From NCBI GenBank assembly GCA_001799565.1, contig MGTS01000017.1:1-64000 (forward strand): a stretch of 64,000 nucleotides of DNA, read 5' to 3'. A program made the position numbers and the translations under genes. Below are positions 24,403 to 33,536 of this stretch, piece after piece. The notes beneath the pieces are model-generated. The model had not been told where the DNA came from, did no database searches, and saw only the letters and a program-made list of their open reading frames with translations. The first letter of the stretch is position 1. Each line of letters starts with the position of its first letter. Source of the DNA: Elusimicrobia bacterium GWA2_51_34 (GTDB taxonomy: Bacteria > Elusimicrobiota > Elusimicrobia > Elusimicrobiales > UBA9959).

Positions 24403-26109
24403 CTAGTCCATGTAATCCCTCAGCATTTTGCTGCGGGAGGGGTGGCGAAGCTTGCGTATGGCTTTGGCTTCAATTTGGCGCACGCGTTCTCTGGTAACGC
24501 GGAAAATCTTGCCCACTTCCTCAAGGGTGCGCGGGTAGCCTGACTCAATGCCGAAGCGGAGCTTTATTATCCTGGCCTCACGTTCACTAAGGGTGTCAAG
24601 TATTTTTGTCACCTCGCGTCTGCGTAAAAGCTCTATGGCGGAATAAGAGGGGGGTAATCCGGCCTTATCCTCAATGAAGTCCTCAAGGTGGGAATCCTCG
24701 TCTTCGCCGATGGGTGTGGAAAGCGAGATGGGATCCTGCATTATCTTCATGGCGTTTTTCACCTTGTCCATGGAGATGTGCATGTGTTTTGAATATTCTT
24801 CAATTTGCGGGTCGCGGCCGTACTCCTGGCGGTACTTTCTGGTGACCTTCGTCAATTTTGAAACCAGTTCTTTCATGTGCACGGGAATGCGTATGGTTCG
24901 CGCCTGGTCGGCGATGGATCTGTTAATAGACTGGCGTATCCACCAGGTGGCGTAGGTTGAAAACTTAAATCCGCGCGTGTACTCAAATTTTTCCACGGCC
25001 TTCATCAGCCCCAGGCCGCCTTCCTGTATAAGATCTGAAAGCTCCAGGTTTGAATTCACGTGCTTTTTGGCGATTGAAACCACCAGACGTAAATTGGCCT
25101 TTATAAGTTTGAGTTTGTCCTGAAGAATCTGATCCTCAAGAAAGGTTATTTTTTCGTTCAATGCCATGAACTCGTCCGGTTGTATGGGGAGCGTTTTTGC
25201 GAGATGGCGCTCACGTTCACGTACAGCTTCCACGTTTGTGAGCGCGGCTTCAACTTCGGTCGTGTTATAGCCCCACTTGGATTTAAAAGCCGTTGTCCTC
25301 ATGCGGCCGCGGGCCACCAGCTCATAATCCGCTTTTAGTTTTATAAGGTCGCCGTAATGCTTCTCGTATTTTCCCAGCTCCTGCCGGTATTCCTTTATTT
25401 TATGGGCCAGATTTTTTATTTTATTAGTCAGGCGCTTTATCTTTTCTTTATTAAGATTCAGGTTTATAATATTGTTCACTATCTGCATGCGCTTTGAGTC
25501 AAGAACCGCGCCCAGCTTCTTTTTCTCCTCGTTTAAAATTCCCGGCTTTGCCATGCGGACGCTGAGTTTTCCCATTTCGCGCTCTATACGGGTTATCAGG
25601 CGGGCCACATTTTTCATCTTTTGCTTCATGGCCGAAAGTTCCTGCGTTGATTTGCGCCCGCGCGGCATAAGCTCTTTGGTGGTCATTTCATCCTGCTCAA
25701 TTAAAGTTTCCCAGTTGCATATTTCCCTGAGCGTTATTGGGGACTCAAGCACCAGCATGTGCAGTTTCCGCTCGCGTTCCCTGATATTGCGCGCCAGCGT
25801 TACTTCTTCGTCGCGGGTGAGCAGGGGGACTTTGCCCATTTCGGAGAGATACATCCGTATGGAATTTGACACATCAGGCGTAGCGCCCCATTCTTCCGTG
25901 TACGCCTCGCGCTCTGACGCTACCATTTTAAATTTTTTACGGTCGACCACTTCAATACCCAGGTCTTCCAGCGTGCCCATAAGGGTGTCTATTTCTTCGC
26001 TCGACATGGAGGCGTTGGTAAGCGAGCGGTTCATTTCTTCAAGCGTGACATAACCGTGTTCTTTTCCCAATTCCACCAGGTCTCTTAAAGCTTTTCTGGG
26101 TTGTGCCAT
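24403..26109 (-). CDS. rpoD: RNA polymerase primary sigma factor
   Basis: 568 residues. It directs RNA polymerase to housekeeping promoters. Region 1.1-like N-terminus; region 1.2 ([20 protein letters not shown]); a charged non-conserved region of about 200 residues; region 2 ([18 protein letters not shown] and [20 protein letters not shown]) that binds and melts the -10; region 3; and region 4 with the helix-turn-helix [26 protein letters not shown] precedes the start. It forms the classical macromolecular-synthesis operon rpsU-dnaG-rpoD with its neighbours. Confidence 0.98.
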   Translation of the reverse strand: MAQPRKALRDLVELGKEHGYVTLEEMNRSLTNASMSSEEIDTLMGTLEDLGIEVVDRKKFKMVASEREAYTEEWGATPDVSNSIRMYLSEMGKVPLLTRDEEVTLARNIRERERKLHMLVLESPITLREICNWETLIEQDEMTTKELMPRGRKSTQELSAMKQKMKNVARLITRIEREMGKLSVRMAKPGILNEEKKKLGAVLDSKRMQIVNNIINLNLNKEKIKRLTNKIKNLAHKIKEYRQELGKYEKHYGDLIKLKADYELVARGRMRTTAFKSKWGYNTTEVEAALTNVEAVRERERHLAKTLPIQPDEFMALNEKITFLEDQILQDKLKLIKANLRLVVSIAKKHVNSNLELSDLIQEGGLGLMKAVEKFEYTRGFKFSTYATWWIRQSINRSIADQARTIRIPVHMKELVSKLTKVTRKYRQEYGRDPQIEEYSKHMHISMDKVKNAMKIMQDPISLSTPIGEDEDSHLEDFIEDKAGLPPSYSAIELLRRREVTKILDTLSEREARIIKLRFGIESGYPRTLEEVGKIFRVTRERVRQIEAKAIRKLRHPSRSKMLRDYMD

Positions 26110-26140
26110 ATTTTTCTCCTTACTCTGCGTTGACGGAGGT

Positions 26141-27868
26141 CTAAAGCTCGCCCGCCTTGCCTCTTAGCTCAGTCAGATGTTTTAACTCTTCCCGCTGTGA
26201 GGCGGTAAGCGTTGAGTAATTTTTACTCAGCTCTTTCCGTCGCCTTGCATGTGATTTTTTTTTAAGCATCTTAACTGTTTGCGCGGCATTTTTGGCCGGG
26301 TCAAGGTCGCTTGGTATGTCGGTGACGGCAAGCTCCATTATCAGCGCCCGTTCTTCAGGGAGTTTGCCTATAAGGGCGGCTGGGGCCCGTGTCCGCTCTT
26401 CCGGGTTAAGGTCTTTTATTTCAGAAAACATCTTTCTGGCCAGCGGGTGTGAGAGATCCTGCTCTTCAAGTTCTTGAGCGCAGGCCAGCAGTTCCGGGTC
26501 TTTAAGCAAGAGCTGGATAAATCCCATTTCCAGCGCCGGCATAGTTTGAGGGTTGGATGTTTCATACGGTTTTCTTTCTTCACCCGGGGTTTTAAGCTGG
26601 TGTAAAACCGAAGTCTCAGATACCTCAAAGCGGGCGGCGATGTTTTTTACCCATAAGCTTTTAAGTATTTCATCGCCCTGTTTTGAAACCGTTTTAAGAA
26701 GTTCATCTATGGCTTTGGCTTTGTCCTGCGACGAAACTGCCGTCCTGTTCGTAAAAAACAGATTCATCCGGAAATCCAGCGGATCGGCCGCGTCAGCAAG
26801 CTTTTGGGCGAAGGCCTCCGGCCCGTTTTCATTCAGATATTCGTCAGGGTCAAGCTCGGAGCCCAGTTCGGCTATGCGGCAGTACATGCCGGCTTCCATG
26901 AAAATTTCCGCCGCCCGCACCGAAGCCTTTATGCCGGCGATATCGGGGTCGAACATTATTATGGTGTCTTTGGCGTAGCGCTTAATAAAAGAGGCGTGTT
27001 CCGTGCTTAGCGCTGTGCCAAGCGGCGCCACGGCGAAGTCAATCCCATGTTGGTGGGCGCTTATAACATCCATATATCCCTCAAGCAGCAGCAGACGTCC
27101 TGTTTTGCGTATGCCCGCAAGCGCCCGGTCAAGGCCGTAGAGAGTTTTACGTTTTGAAAAAACCGGGGTTTCAGGGGAATTTAAATATTTGGGTTCTCCC
27201 GAATCAAGTATCCTGCCGCCAAAAGCCGTTACCGTGCCTGTCTGCGTTCTTATCGGAAACATTATTCGTCCGCGAAAATAATCATAGGGGCTTCCATCCG
27301 AGTCACGCAGGCCCGAAAGTCCGGCTTTTACAAGCAGATCCTTAGAAAAACCTTTCGCCAGCAGTTCCCGCGTAAGTACGTTGTCGCTTGGGGGCGCGTA
27401 TCCAAGGCCGAAGGCTTCAACGGTGGCCTTGTTTACCTTCCTGGCGCCAATGTAAAGCCGGGCGGATTCGCCGCCGGACGAAAAAAGAAACTTTTTGTAA
27501 AATTCGGCTGCCGCCGCGAGAGCCTTCTTTATTTCAAGGTTCTCCCTGTCCGCGGGGCTCAAGCCTGTAAAATGCCTGTCTTCCCAGGCAAGTCCCGCTT
27601 TCAGGGCCAGTTTCTTAGCCGCTTCCGGAAAAGTCAGGCCCTCAATTTTCATCACAAATGTAAATATATCTCCGCCTTCATTGCAGCCGAAACAGTAGAA
27701 AATCTGTTTATCGGGGCTGACCGTGAAGGAGGGGGTTTTTTCATTGTGAAAAGGGCAGGGAGCCTTGTAATTCCTGCCGGCTTTCCTGAGTTCCGGAACA
27801 TAGTCTTTTACCACATCTACTATGTCCAGTTTTTCCCTTATTAAATCAATGGCGGGGTTTGAAGACAT
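26141..27868 (-). CDS. dnaG: DNA primase
   Basis: 575 residues. It synthesises RNA primers at replication forks. The N-terminal CHC2 zinc finger has [11 protein letters not shown] and [10 protein letters not shown] near residues 40-63. The catalytic core is next, with the Toprim domain ([24 protein letters not shown]), and then a C-terminal helicase-binding region. The ATG at 27868 ([20 protein letters not shown]) is the family start; 11 in-frame codons upstream fall in repeat DNA. rpoD follows after 31 nt. Confidence 0.98.
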   Translation of the reverse strand: MSSNPAIDLIREKLDIVDVVKDYVPELRKAGRNYKAPCPFHNEKTPSFTVSPDKQIFYCFGCNEGGDIFTFVMKIEGLTFPEAAKKLALKAGLAWEDRHFTGLSPADRENLEIKKALAAAAEFYKKFLFSSGGESARLYIGARKVNKATVEAFGLGYAPPSDNVLTRELLAKGFSKDLLVKAGLSGLRDSDGSPYDYFRGRIMFPIRTQTGTVTAFGGRILDSGEPKYLNSPETPVFSKRKTLYGLDRALAGIRKTGRLLLLEGYMDVISAHQHGIDFAVAPLGTALSTEHASFIKRYAKDTIIMFDPDIAGIKASVRAAEIFMEAGMYCRIAELGSELDPDEYLNENGPEAFAQKLADAADPLDFRMNLFFTNRTAVSSQDKAKAIDELLKTVSKQGDEILKSLWVKNIAARFEVSETSVLHQLKTPGEERKPYETSNPQTMPALEMGFIQLLLKDPELLACAQELEEQDLSHPLARKMFSEIKDLNPEERTRAPAALIGKLPEERALIMELAVTDIPSDLDPAKNAAQTVKMLKKKSHARRRKELSKNYSTLTASQREELKHLTELRGKAGEL

Positions 27869-27981
27869 TGTAAGTAGACAGGCTGAAGGGGGCGCCGCCA
27901 AATAACTGGCGGGGCCGCCTTCTGGCGGAAAGACTGTTAGTCGTATCTCTTACTAACAGCCTTCAGCCTAGATAACCTGAT
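27869..27981. repeat. Word-built inverted repeat between rpsU and dnaG
   Basis: AGGCTGAAGG (about 27880) and CCTTCAGCCT (about 27959) are perfect arms. Inside are stacked GGCGGC/GCCGCC hairpins and CTGTTAG...CTAACAG. The element begins directly at the dnaG start, leaving no SD for dnaG. It may tune the ratio of rpsU to dnaG-rpoD. Confidence 0.7.
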
Positions 27982-28173
27982 TTAGTAGGACCGTCTGCCC
28001 TTGCGAATCTTGCGTCTTAACTCTTCCGATTTTAGTTTTCGCTTGACGCTTGGCGGGAGGTAGTGTTCCCTGCGTTTTATGTCTTTAAGCACTCCGCTGC
28101 GTTCACACTCATGCTTGAAGCGCCTGAGAGCTTCTTCTATGTTTTCCTCGTCTCTTAGCTTGATAAATACCAC
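27982..28173 (-). CDS. rpsU: 30S ribosomal protein S21
   Basis: 63 residues. It has the S21 core EENIEEALRRFKHECERSGVL and a very basic tail (KRKLKSEELRRKIRKGRRSY). The GTG at 28173 (MVFIKLRDEEN) was chosen because the family begins 8-10 residues before EEALRRFK and GGTGGTGA lies 6 nt upstream. First gene of the macromolecular-synthesis operon. Confidence 0.93.
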   Translation of the reverse strand: MVFIKLRDEENIEEALRRFKHECERSGVLKDIKRREHYLPPSVKRKLKSEELRRKIRKGRRSY

Positions 28174-28209
28174 AAATATCACCACCCTTTGTCGCACCCC
28201 GCGCCGCAC

Positions 28210-28437
28210 TGCATAGCGCGCGGGGCGGATTAGCCGCCGGCCTTAACAGGTGACGACCGGTGCTCTACGAGGGGAGCTATGCTCCCCTTCGTCGTTCGCT
28301 CTGCCGCCTTTGGCGGCCCGCTCACTAAACCCCTTCTATATGGTCCCCGTGCTCACTAACGAAGGTAATCGCACGGGCTTATTACAGTGGTCAGTGACCA
28401 GTGTTCAGTTCACTGCTGACCACTCGCCACTTTCGTA
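28210..28437. repeat. Spacer with hairpins, no gene
   Basis: ACGAGGGGAGC-TAT-GCTCCCCTTCGT (about 28268-28293) forms a tight hairpin. GCCGCCTTTGGCGGC follows. Further on, AGTGGTCAGTGACCAGTG (28388-28405) pairs with CACTGCTGACCACT (28411-28424). It was checked for a tRNA cloverleaf and none was found. Confidence 0.6.
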
Positions 28438-28779
28438 TCATCCCGGGGGCCACATCAGCCTTCGGCCGCCCATAAGATGGTAATGGATATGGTCAACTGA
28501 CTGGCCGGCTTTACGGCCATTGTTGAGCACCAGTCTGAATGCTTCGGCTATGCCAAGTTCACTCGCTATTTCCCTGGCGGCGTATTGCAGTTTGCCCAGC
28601 AGTTCAATGTCCTGCCTGCAAGCCCCGGAAAGGCTGGGGATATGCTTTTTAGGGACTATAAGCACATGCGTAGGGGCCTGCGGGTTCAGGTCGTAGAACG
28701 CTACCAGGTCATCATCCTCGCGGATGACCCTGGCTTGTGTTTCTTTAGCCGCTATCTTGCAAAAAATACAATCCGCCAT
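28438..28779 (-). CDS. HIT-family nucleotide-binding protein (HinT-like)
   Basis: 113 residues. It has the Hint layout: CIFCKIAAKE, a variant zinc/fold motif at the N-terminus, APTHVLIVPKKHI in the middle, and the histidine triad DHIHYHLMGG near residue 97. Family members hydrolyse phosphoramidates such as adenosine-5'-lysyl phosphoramidate. The C-terminus ends GRRLMWPPG as expected. It stands apart from its upstream neighbour, separated by a word-built inverted repeat. Confidence 0.94.
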   Translation of the reverse strand: MADCIFCKIAAKETQARVIREDDDLVAFYDLNPQAPTHVLIVPKKHIPSLSGACRQDIELLGKLQYAAREIASELGIAEAFRLVLNNGRKAGQSVDHIHYHLMGGRRLMWPPG

Positions 28780-28819
28780 TGATTACCTACATTCTATTAA
28801 CTTTTGGGGCCGGCAGGCA

Positions 28820-28908
28820 AATAGTACAAAAAAGGCACAAAGGGATAAAGGCACAAAGTGAAGGAGCTCTTTATAATAACTTTGCCACTTTGTGCCTTAC
28901 CGGACTCT
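28820..28908. repeat. Inverted repeat of AGGCACAAAG words with AAGGAGCTC core
   Basis: AAAAGGCACAAAGGG and AAAGGCACAAAGTG on the left face CACTTTGTGCCTTA on the right. AAGGAGCTCTTTAT (28861-28874) is at the apex. The same word family recurs at 50161-50300. Confidence 0.75.
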
Positions 28909-28909
28909 T

Positions 28910-29509
28910 TCAAAATTCAGACAACGGCAGCATGCGCTCGCCGAATTTGCCGGGGTTGTACAAACAGGTGTTTAAGGATTTTTTATTTTTATATATTCTT
29001 ATGGGAGTAACATCCGCTTTTTTTGCCTGTATTACGCCTTCATCCGACGGCGTGAAGTAAAATATGAAACGGCTTTGTTCAAGCAGTTCGTATTTTTTGT
29101 TTTCATCCGCGATGAAATGAAAGTAGTCGGCCAGTACCCGCCAGGAGTTCTGAAGGCTCTCGGAACCTGCCGCGTCCCGGGTGCAGAAAATCTCCACCTT
29201 AAAGCCGAAAATTTTAAAAAACCAGGCTGTCAGCCATGGTATGGGTTTGATATGCTCAAGTTTATATGCCCTGTTTATTGCGTTCCAATAATCGGCGTCT
29301 GCCTTGCCGGATTTTGTGACGACCGGGGCCGCCGAGGCCGCTTTAAACGCAGGGGTTGAAAAAACCAGGCCATCGTCGTATTCAAAGCCGACCTTAAAGC
29401 TGATAAGCGTTATAACGCTGAAAAGCACACCCCATGCGCCGGCGATCATGGCGAAAGAGCGCAGGCGTGAGAACCATTTCGAAAAAAAAGCCCTTATAGC
29501 TGCGAACAT
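28910..29509 (-). CDS. Degenerate class B acid phosphatase-like (HAD) protein
   Basis: 199 residues with one N-terminal membrane segment (~20-40). The region GFEYDDGLVFSTPAF lines up with motif I of AphA-type class B phosphatases (FDIDDTVLFSSP), but the nucleophile Asp is Glu and the Thr is Gly. The C-terminus VTPIRIYKNKKS with KFGERMLPLSEF matches the AphA end, while the metal-binding GDSDxD is YFTPSDEG. I infer an inactive or altered relative. No neighbour states its role; two 5'-nucleotidase-like genes lie upstream on the same strand. Confidence 0.65.
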   Translation of the reverse strand: MFAAIRAFFSKWFSRLRSFAMIAGAWGVLFSVITLISFKVGFEYDDGLVFSTPAFKAASAAPVVTKSGKADADYWNAINRAYKLEHIKPIPWLTAWFFKIFGFKVEIFCTRDAAGSESLQNSWRVLADYFHFIADENKKYELLEQSRFIFYFTPSDEGVIQAKKADVTPIRIYKNKKSLNTCLYNPGKFGERMLPLSEF

Positions 29510-29539
29510 GTTATTCAGTCCTTTTGTACCACACAGGTA

Positions 29540-29725
29540 GACAGGATTCAGTAGTCAGAATTCAGAATAGTGGAATCTTTCCCACGGCTGTGCCGTAGCA
29601 GGCGCTATGCGCATCAGACGGCCTCGTTGCAGGCGTTCTCTAGCCTATGGCTGTGCCGTATCAGGGGCTATGCCCGTCAGACGGCCTTTCTGACTTCTGT
29701 CTTCTGACTTCTGATTTCTCGCCTG
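29540..29725. repeat. Repeat cluster: TCAGAATTC words and GTGCCGTATCAGGGGC elements
   Basis: GATTCAGTAGTCAGAATTCAG on the left (shown in two pieces: GATTCAGTAG, TCAGAATTCAG) faces TCTGACTTCTGTCTTCTGAC on the right. Between them lie two copies of a roughly 38-bp element, GGCTGTGCCGTAGCAGGCGC (29588) and GGCTGTGCCGTATCAGGGGC (29647), each ending CAGACGGCC. The right arm supplies the last codons of the next gene. Confidence 0.7.
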
Positions 29726-31157
29726 TGGTGTTACGCAACGAGAAACACCAACCGATTATGTCTCTTAAAAGCCTTTTAGAATTAGCGAATTCCATTGCGT
29801 TCGGCAAAATAGGGTAGTCCTTGTTGTTTACTATGGAGTCCGGCACCGCCAGGTGGTAAACCCTGCCTGGGACAAGCGGTCCGGAGCCGGTTTCAATGTT
29901 TTTTATTCCGCCTTCGCCTGCCGGTATTTTAAGTCCGGAAACGCTGATGTCCGAAAGAGTCTTGTCTGCCAGCGCGCCCGCAAGTTCGGAGCCGCGTATC
30001 TTGACAAAAACCACGCTGGTGTCGTACGGCATCACCTTATAAGTGTCTCCCATAGTAACAGTTCCGCTGGAAAGCCCCGCAGCCAGCTCTGAGTTTACAA
30101 GCAATGCGGCGTTTGAGCGGGCCCAGCGTTTCATGCAGCCTGCGGTAAAGTCGCCGATGGGGGATATGCCGTCTTTACGCAATTTAAGGTCTTCGGCCAG
30201 GAAACCTATGCGCCGCCCCATATAGTTTTCAAGCCGGCGCAAATGCCGGTTAACAATCTTAAGCACTCCGGCATCCTCTCCGTATCTGGCCTTGTCCAGG
30301 AGTATCATGCTCCAGTCTATGCAGGCAAGCGCGTCCGTTGCTGGGTCAATCGCCAGGATTATACGCGCGGCGCTTGCGCCGCGGCCTGAAGGGGCTACCC
30401 ACGATCTGCCCGCCTTAAATGGCTTTTTTAAAGACGGTTCATCGGTAATTACAAGGTCGGTCTTAGGGAGTTTTTCAAGGAATTTGCGGTAGAATTCCGG
30501 TTTTACGGTGGTTTTCGGATTAATATTTAAAAGCATTACGGTAATTTTTGCGCCGCCCTCTTTTAAAAGCCTCAACGCTTTTTCTATTTCGTAGCTTTCT
30601 TTTTCCAGACGGTAGTTTAACAGGTATTTCGGCTGGTTCACCTTTTGCGGGTCGGAAACATTAATAGCAAAAACGCCTATTTTACGACCGCCCGCTTGAA
30701 GCAGGGCGTAGCTGTGCAGGAATTCCGGTTTTTTGCTGTTTTTCAGATAAAGATTGGAAGCCAGAAGAGGAAAGACAGCGGTTTTTGAAAGCTTTTCAAG
30801 TTCTCTGAGGTTAAGGGTCAAATCGCGGTAGCCGAGAGCCGAGGCCGAATAGGGCACGGCGGCCATGCACTCAATTATGGCCTGCGAGCCCATGATCCGC
30901 CCTTCAGGCGTGTCTGAAAGCCAGTTGCCCAGATCTAACGCCAGCTTCGGTCTTTTCTCAAGTTTGAAAATATTTTTAAAAACCGCAAGGCCGCCCGCCC
31001 CTGCGTCTTTAAGGGCCGGATCCGGCGCGGAGCTTATGCGTCCTTCCAGCCTCGCAGTGACAAAAATAACAGTCTCGTCTTTTTTGGAACAAGAGCAGAG
31101 AATAAAAAAAAGGCTCAGGAGCGGCAGGACTTTTATGGAGGTGTCTTTCAATATCAT
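29661..31157 (-). CDS. Degenerate 5'-nucleotidase-like lipoprotein
   Basis: 498 residues. A signal with FFILCSCSKKD gives a lipobox. The whole length follows the 5'-nucleotidase/UshA plan of the adjacent gene, but the metallophosphatase ligands are gone: DSGD is DLGN, GNHDYD is GYRDLT, and GGHNH is replaced near ITDEPS. The C-terminal substrate domain keeps GDTYKVMPYDTSVVFVKI. Probably a non-catalytic binding or scaffold protein. The last ~18 residues (EKSEVRRQKSERPSDGHSP) come from repeat DNA. It starts 1 nt after the stop of the active paralogue, so translation is coupled. Confidence 0.8.
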   Translation of the reverse strand: MILKDTSIKVLPLLSLFFILCSCSKKDETVIFVTARLEGRISSAPDPALKDAGAGGLAVFKNIFKLEKRPKLALDLGNWLSDTPEGRIMGSQAIIECMAAVPYSASALGYRDLTLNLRELEKLSKTAVFPLLASNLYLKNSKKPEFLHSYALLQAGGRKIGVFAINVSDPQKVNQPKYLLNYRLEKESYEIEKALRLLKEGGAKITVMLLNINPKTTVKPEFYRKFLEKLPKTDLVITDEPSLKKPFKAGRSWVAPSGRGASAARIILAIDPATDALACIDWSMILLDKARYGEDAGVLKIVNRHLRRLENYMGRRIGFLAEDLKLRKDGISPIGDFTAGCMKRWARSNAALLVNSELAAGLSSGTVTMGDTYKVMPYDTSVVFVKIRGSELAGALADKTLSDISVSGLKIPAGEGGIKNIETGSGPLVPGRVYHLAVPDSIVNNKDYPILPNAMEFANSKRLLRDIIGWCFSLRNTTGEKSEVRRQKSERPSDGHSP

Positions 31158-31158
31158 A

Positions 31159-32721
31159 TCAGAATCTGGTTATCCTGCCGCCGGGGGGGGCGGTGGTTAT
31201 CGGGTTTTCCTTTAAATCCGTTATCAGCGCGTCCCGCACGGTGCGCAGGGTATCCTGCAAGTTTCCGGCTTTTGTAAACATCCGGCCCCCCGTGCCTCCG
31301 GTTGTCATGTAATTGCTGGTTACCACGCTGAATTTATCTTTCGGTTCTATTTTCTTTCCGCCTTTTTCAAGGCGTATTTCCAATATTTTGTCATCGGGGC
31401 TCTCGTGAAATTTAACCGATAGGCCTGAAACCTGCAGGTTGCTCCTGTCGTGATGCAGATTGTCCCTGACCAGCTCTAAAAGCTGGCTGCCGGTCATGGT
31501 AAGTGTCACCAGAGTGTTTTCAAAAGGCATTATCTGGTAAACATCGCGCATTTTTATTCTCCCCTTGTTAAACCCCGCCCGGATGCCGGCGGTGTTCTGG
31601 AAAGCCAGGTCGGTGCCTGCCTGCCTGCGCATGGCGTCGGTCATCCAGCTGCCTATGGATGAATCAAGCCCTTCCGGTGAAAATGAAAGGTCCACGGCGG
31701 TTTCGCTTACAACCTTGTCCATTTCCTCGTCAACGCCAACGCTTAAAGCGCTGATGGTTTTAAGCACCTCGGAGTCCTGCCCCGTTTTATCGGTCCAAAG
31801 TGGAAGAAGCTCAGCCCTTGCGCTTTTAAATTCGCCGGTGGCGTCGTCAAAGTCAAGGTCTACCTTTGTAACATGCGTCAGTTCCTGGAAACTTTCGGCT
31901 ATCAAAGTGGAACTGGGCTTGTCAAAATAACCTTTCAAAAGGCCGGTGTGGTTGTGCCCGCCTATTACTACCGCGGCGGTTTTTGCCGCTCTTGCTATCT
32001 GGACCGTTCCATGCCGATAATCGGTTTCTTCAACCGTAAGCGTTATGGTTGAAAGATCGACTTTTTTGCCGATAAAATTTCCGTTTATGCCAATGTGCGT
32101 GAGCACTACCACCGCGTCCGGCTTCCTGGTTCGTATTTCTTCCATCCACTTGGCGGTTTCTTCCCGCTCGCTGGCGAACGTCAGGTGCGCCACATTGACA
32201 GGCAGGGTGGAGTGAGAGGTGTGTTCTCCGGTTATTCCCAGCACCGCTATGCGTTTGCCCGCTCTTTCAATTATAACATAGGGTTTCAAATAGCCGACGT
32301 GTTTGCCGGTGGCCTTGACATAAACATTTGCGCCAAGTATGGGGAAAGCGGCGCTTGAAACCAGCGTTTTAAAATTAGCTTCATTATAGTCGTAATCATG
32401 GTTGCCGGCCAGCCCCGCAGAGTAGCCCAGTTGGTTCATAAGGACTATGCTTGACATCCCCTTTGTGAAGTTCCCTTCCGGTGTGCCTTGGAACATATCT
32501 CCTGAGTCAAGCAAAATGTAGGGATTTTTTTCGGTTTTTAAAAGTGAAGATAGAGCTGCGAAACCGCCGATGGCCCGTGTTGAGTTTTCTTTGTCCCATT
32601 TAGCGGGTCTGGCCGAATACCAGCCGTGCACATCGCTTGTGTGATAAATGGAAATTGTTTTCGCGGTCAGAACGCCGGCTGAAACTAGAAAACAGAGCGC
32701 TGTCAGAATTGTTTTTTTCAT
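31159..32721 (-). CDS. Secreted 5'-nucleotidase / 2',3'-cyclic phosphodiesterase family
   Basis: 520 residues. The signal peptide ends near AKT. The two-domain UshA-type enzyme hydrolyses nucleotides in the periplasm to salvage nucleoside and phosphate. The metal motifs are intact: HTSDVHGW near residue 29, LLDSGDMFQG near 73, GNHDYDYNEANF near 110, and GGHNHTG near 253. The C-terminal domain has MTDAMRR and MRDVYQIMPFENTLVTL. The ATG at 32721 was chosen over the GTG at 32727 because AAAGGGTG lies 4 nt upstream. It is followed directly by its degenerate paralogue. Confidence 0.92.
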   Translation of the reverse strand: MKKTILTALCFLVSAGVLTAKTISIYHTSDVHGWYSARPAKWDKENSTRAIGGFAALSSLLKTEKNPYILLDSGDMFQGTPEGNFTKGMSSIVLMNQLGYSAGLAGNHDYDYNEANFKTLVSSAAFPILGANVYVKATGKHVGYLKPYVIIERAGKRIAVLGITGEHTSHSTLPVNVAHLTFASEREETAKWMEEIRTRKPDAVVVLTHIGINGNFIGKKVDLSTITLTVEETDYRHGTVQIARAAKTAAVVIGGHNHTGLLKGYFDKPSSTLIAESFQELTHVTKVDLDFDDATGEFKSARAELLPLWTDKTGQDSEVLKTISALSVGVDEEMDKVVSETAVDLSFSPEGLDSSIGSWMTDAMRRQAGTDLAFQNTAGIRAGFNKGRIKMRDVYQIMPFENTLVTLTMTGSQLLELVRDNLHHDRSNLQVSGLSVKFHESPDDKILEIRLEKGGKKIEPKDKFSVVTSNYMTTGGTGGRMFTKAGNLQDTLRTVRDALITDLKENPITTAPPGGRITRF

Positions 32722-32727
32722 TTTCAC

Positions 32728-32850
32728 CCTTTGATTATTCAGATATTGCTTCTGCGTTAAATTGCCAAAATCCGTGTGACCTGGCGTCAGTCGCGGACAG
32801 TCCGCCTAAGGCGGAACAGGCCAGTGTCACCGCGAACGGCTTTGCGAGCA
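32728..32850. repeat. GTGACACTGGCC-type element ending the helical orphan gene
   Basis: GGCGTCAGTCGCGGACAGTC, then TCCGCCTAAGGCGGA (about 32800-32814), then CAGGCCAGTGTCACCGCGAA. This is the same element as at 7665-7715 and 37974-38016. Its left part encodes the C-terminal residues and stop of the gene at 32787-33443. Confidence 0.75.
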
Positions 32851-33443
32851 GACACCATGTTTTCCAAAAGCTTTTCGCTTTCATCCAGCCACTTGTCAAA
32901 ATCGCTAAACAGAGTTGTAAGTTTAAGATTGCCTAAAAAATTTTCCGACTGTGATAAATGCCCTGCCCGGAAAAGCCTGAGCTGCTTTCTGCCGGCCGCA
33001 ATAAGTCCGCTCGCCCTGGCGGCTTCTTCACCCGATTTTGAAGAACAACCTGTTATGGCCTTAACAAGCGTGTCCAAAAGCGAAATATATATGCCAAAAA
33101 ACCAGACTGTTTCGTGGGTCGCCGCCAGCTTATAATCACTGATTTCCAAAAAACTTTTTTCAACCAGGCGCATAATCCGCTCTATGCCGCGTATAAGCTG
33201 CATATCTTTTGAATGAGGATACTTGTTCGCGGTTTTTTTTAGTATGTCGCGCAGTCGTGTTTTTGCCCTGTCAATCCTCTGGAGGTGCCGTCCTAAAGGC
33301 CTCTGGCCCACAAAACGGCCAATCCTGTGGGAGTCGTGCGTTCCCAGCGCCAGACAGTAAACAAATTCACGCAATATTTTAAGCGCGGCGGCCGCCTTAT
33401 AAAGCCCCGGTTTATTTAATCGCAATAACAGAGCGTGTATCAT
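32787..33443 (-). CDS. Helical protein of unknown function with repeat-derived C-terminus
   Basis: 218 residues, basic and almost entirely alpha-helical (LYKAAAALKILREFVY, SEKLLENMVSARKA), with many Lys/Arg-Leu pairs. It resembles no family I can name; distant likeness to CHAD or four-helix proteins is possible. The last ~20 residues (KAVRGDTGLFRLRRTVRD) are encoded by the palindromic element at about 32787-32846, so the original stop was probably displaced by the insertion. No SD is seen. Confidence 0.6.
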   Translation of the reverse strand: MIHALLLRLNKPGLYKAAAALKILREFVYCLALGTHDSHRIGRFVGQRPLGRHLQRIDRAKTRLRDILKKTANKYPHSKDMQLIRGIERIMRLVEKSFLEISDYKLAATHETVWFFGIYISLLDTLVKAITGCSSKSGEEAARASGLIAAGRKQLRLFRAGHLSQSENFLGNLKLTTLFSDFDKWLDESEKLLENMVSARKAVRGDTGLFRLRRTVRD

Positions 33444-33482
33444 TAATCAGAATCCAGAACTCAATAATTAAAATGATACAAA

Positions 33483-33518
33483 AAAACGCGGGGAGGATAA
33501 ACTTCCTCCCCGCGTTTT
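33483..33518 (-). terminator. Terminator of the rplM-rpsI operon
   Basis: AAAACGCGGGGAGG (33483-33496) pairs with CCTCCCCGCGTTTT (33505-33518) over an 8-nt loop. On the minus strand the stem is followed by seven T. A partial copy, ACTCCCCGCGTTTT (33526-33539), runs into the rpsI stop. Confidence 0.85.
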
Positions 33519-33536
33519 GTAAAGACTCCCCGCGTT

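Noticed and set aside
28210-28437. tRNA or small structured RNA
   Set aside because: Several hairpins are present but no acceptor/T-arm consensus (GGTTCGAATCC-like) or cloverleaf could be built. The hairpins fit the intergenic repeat class.
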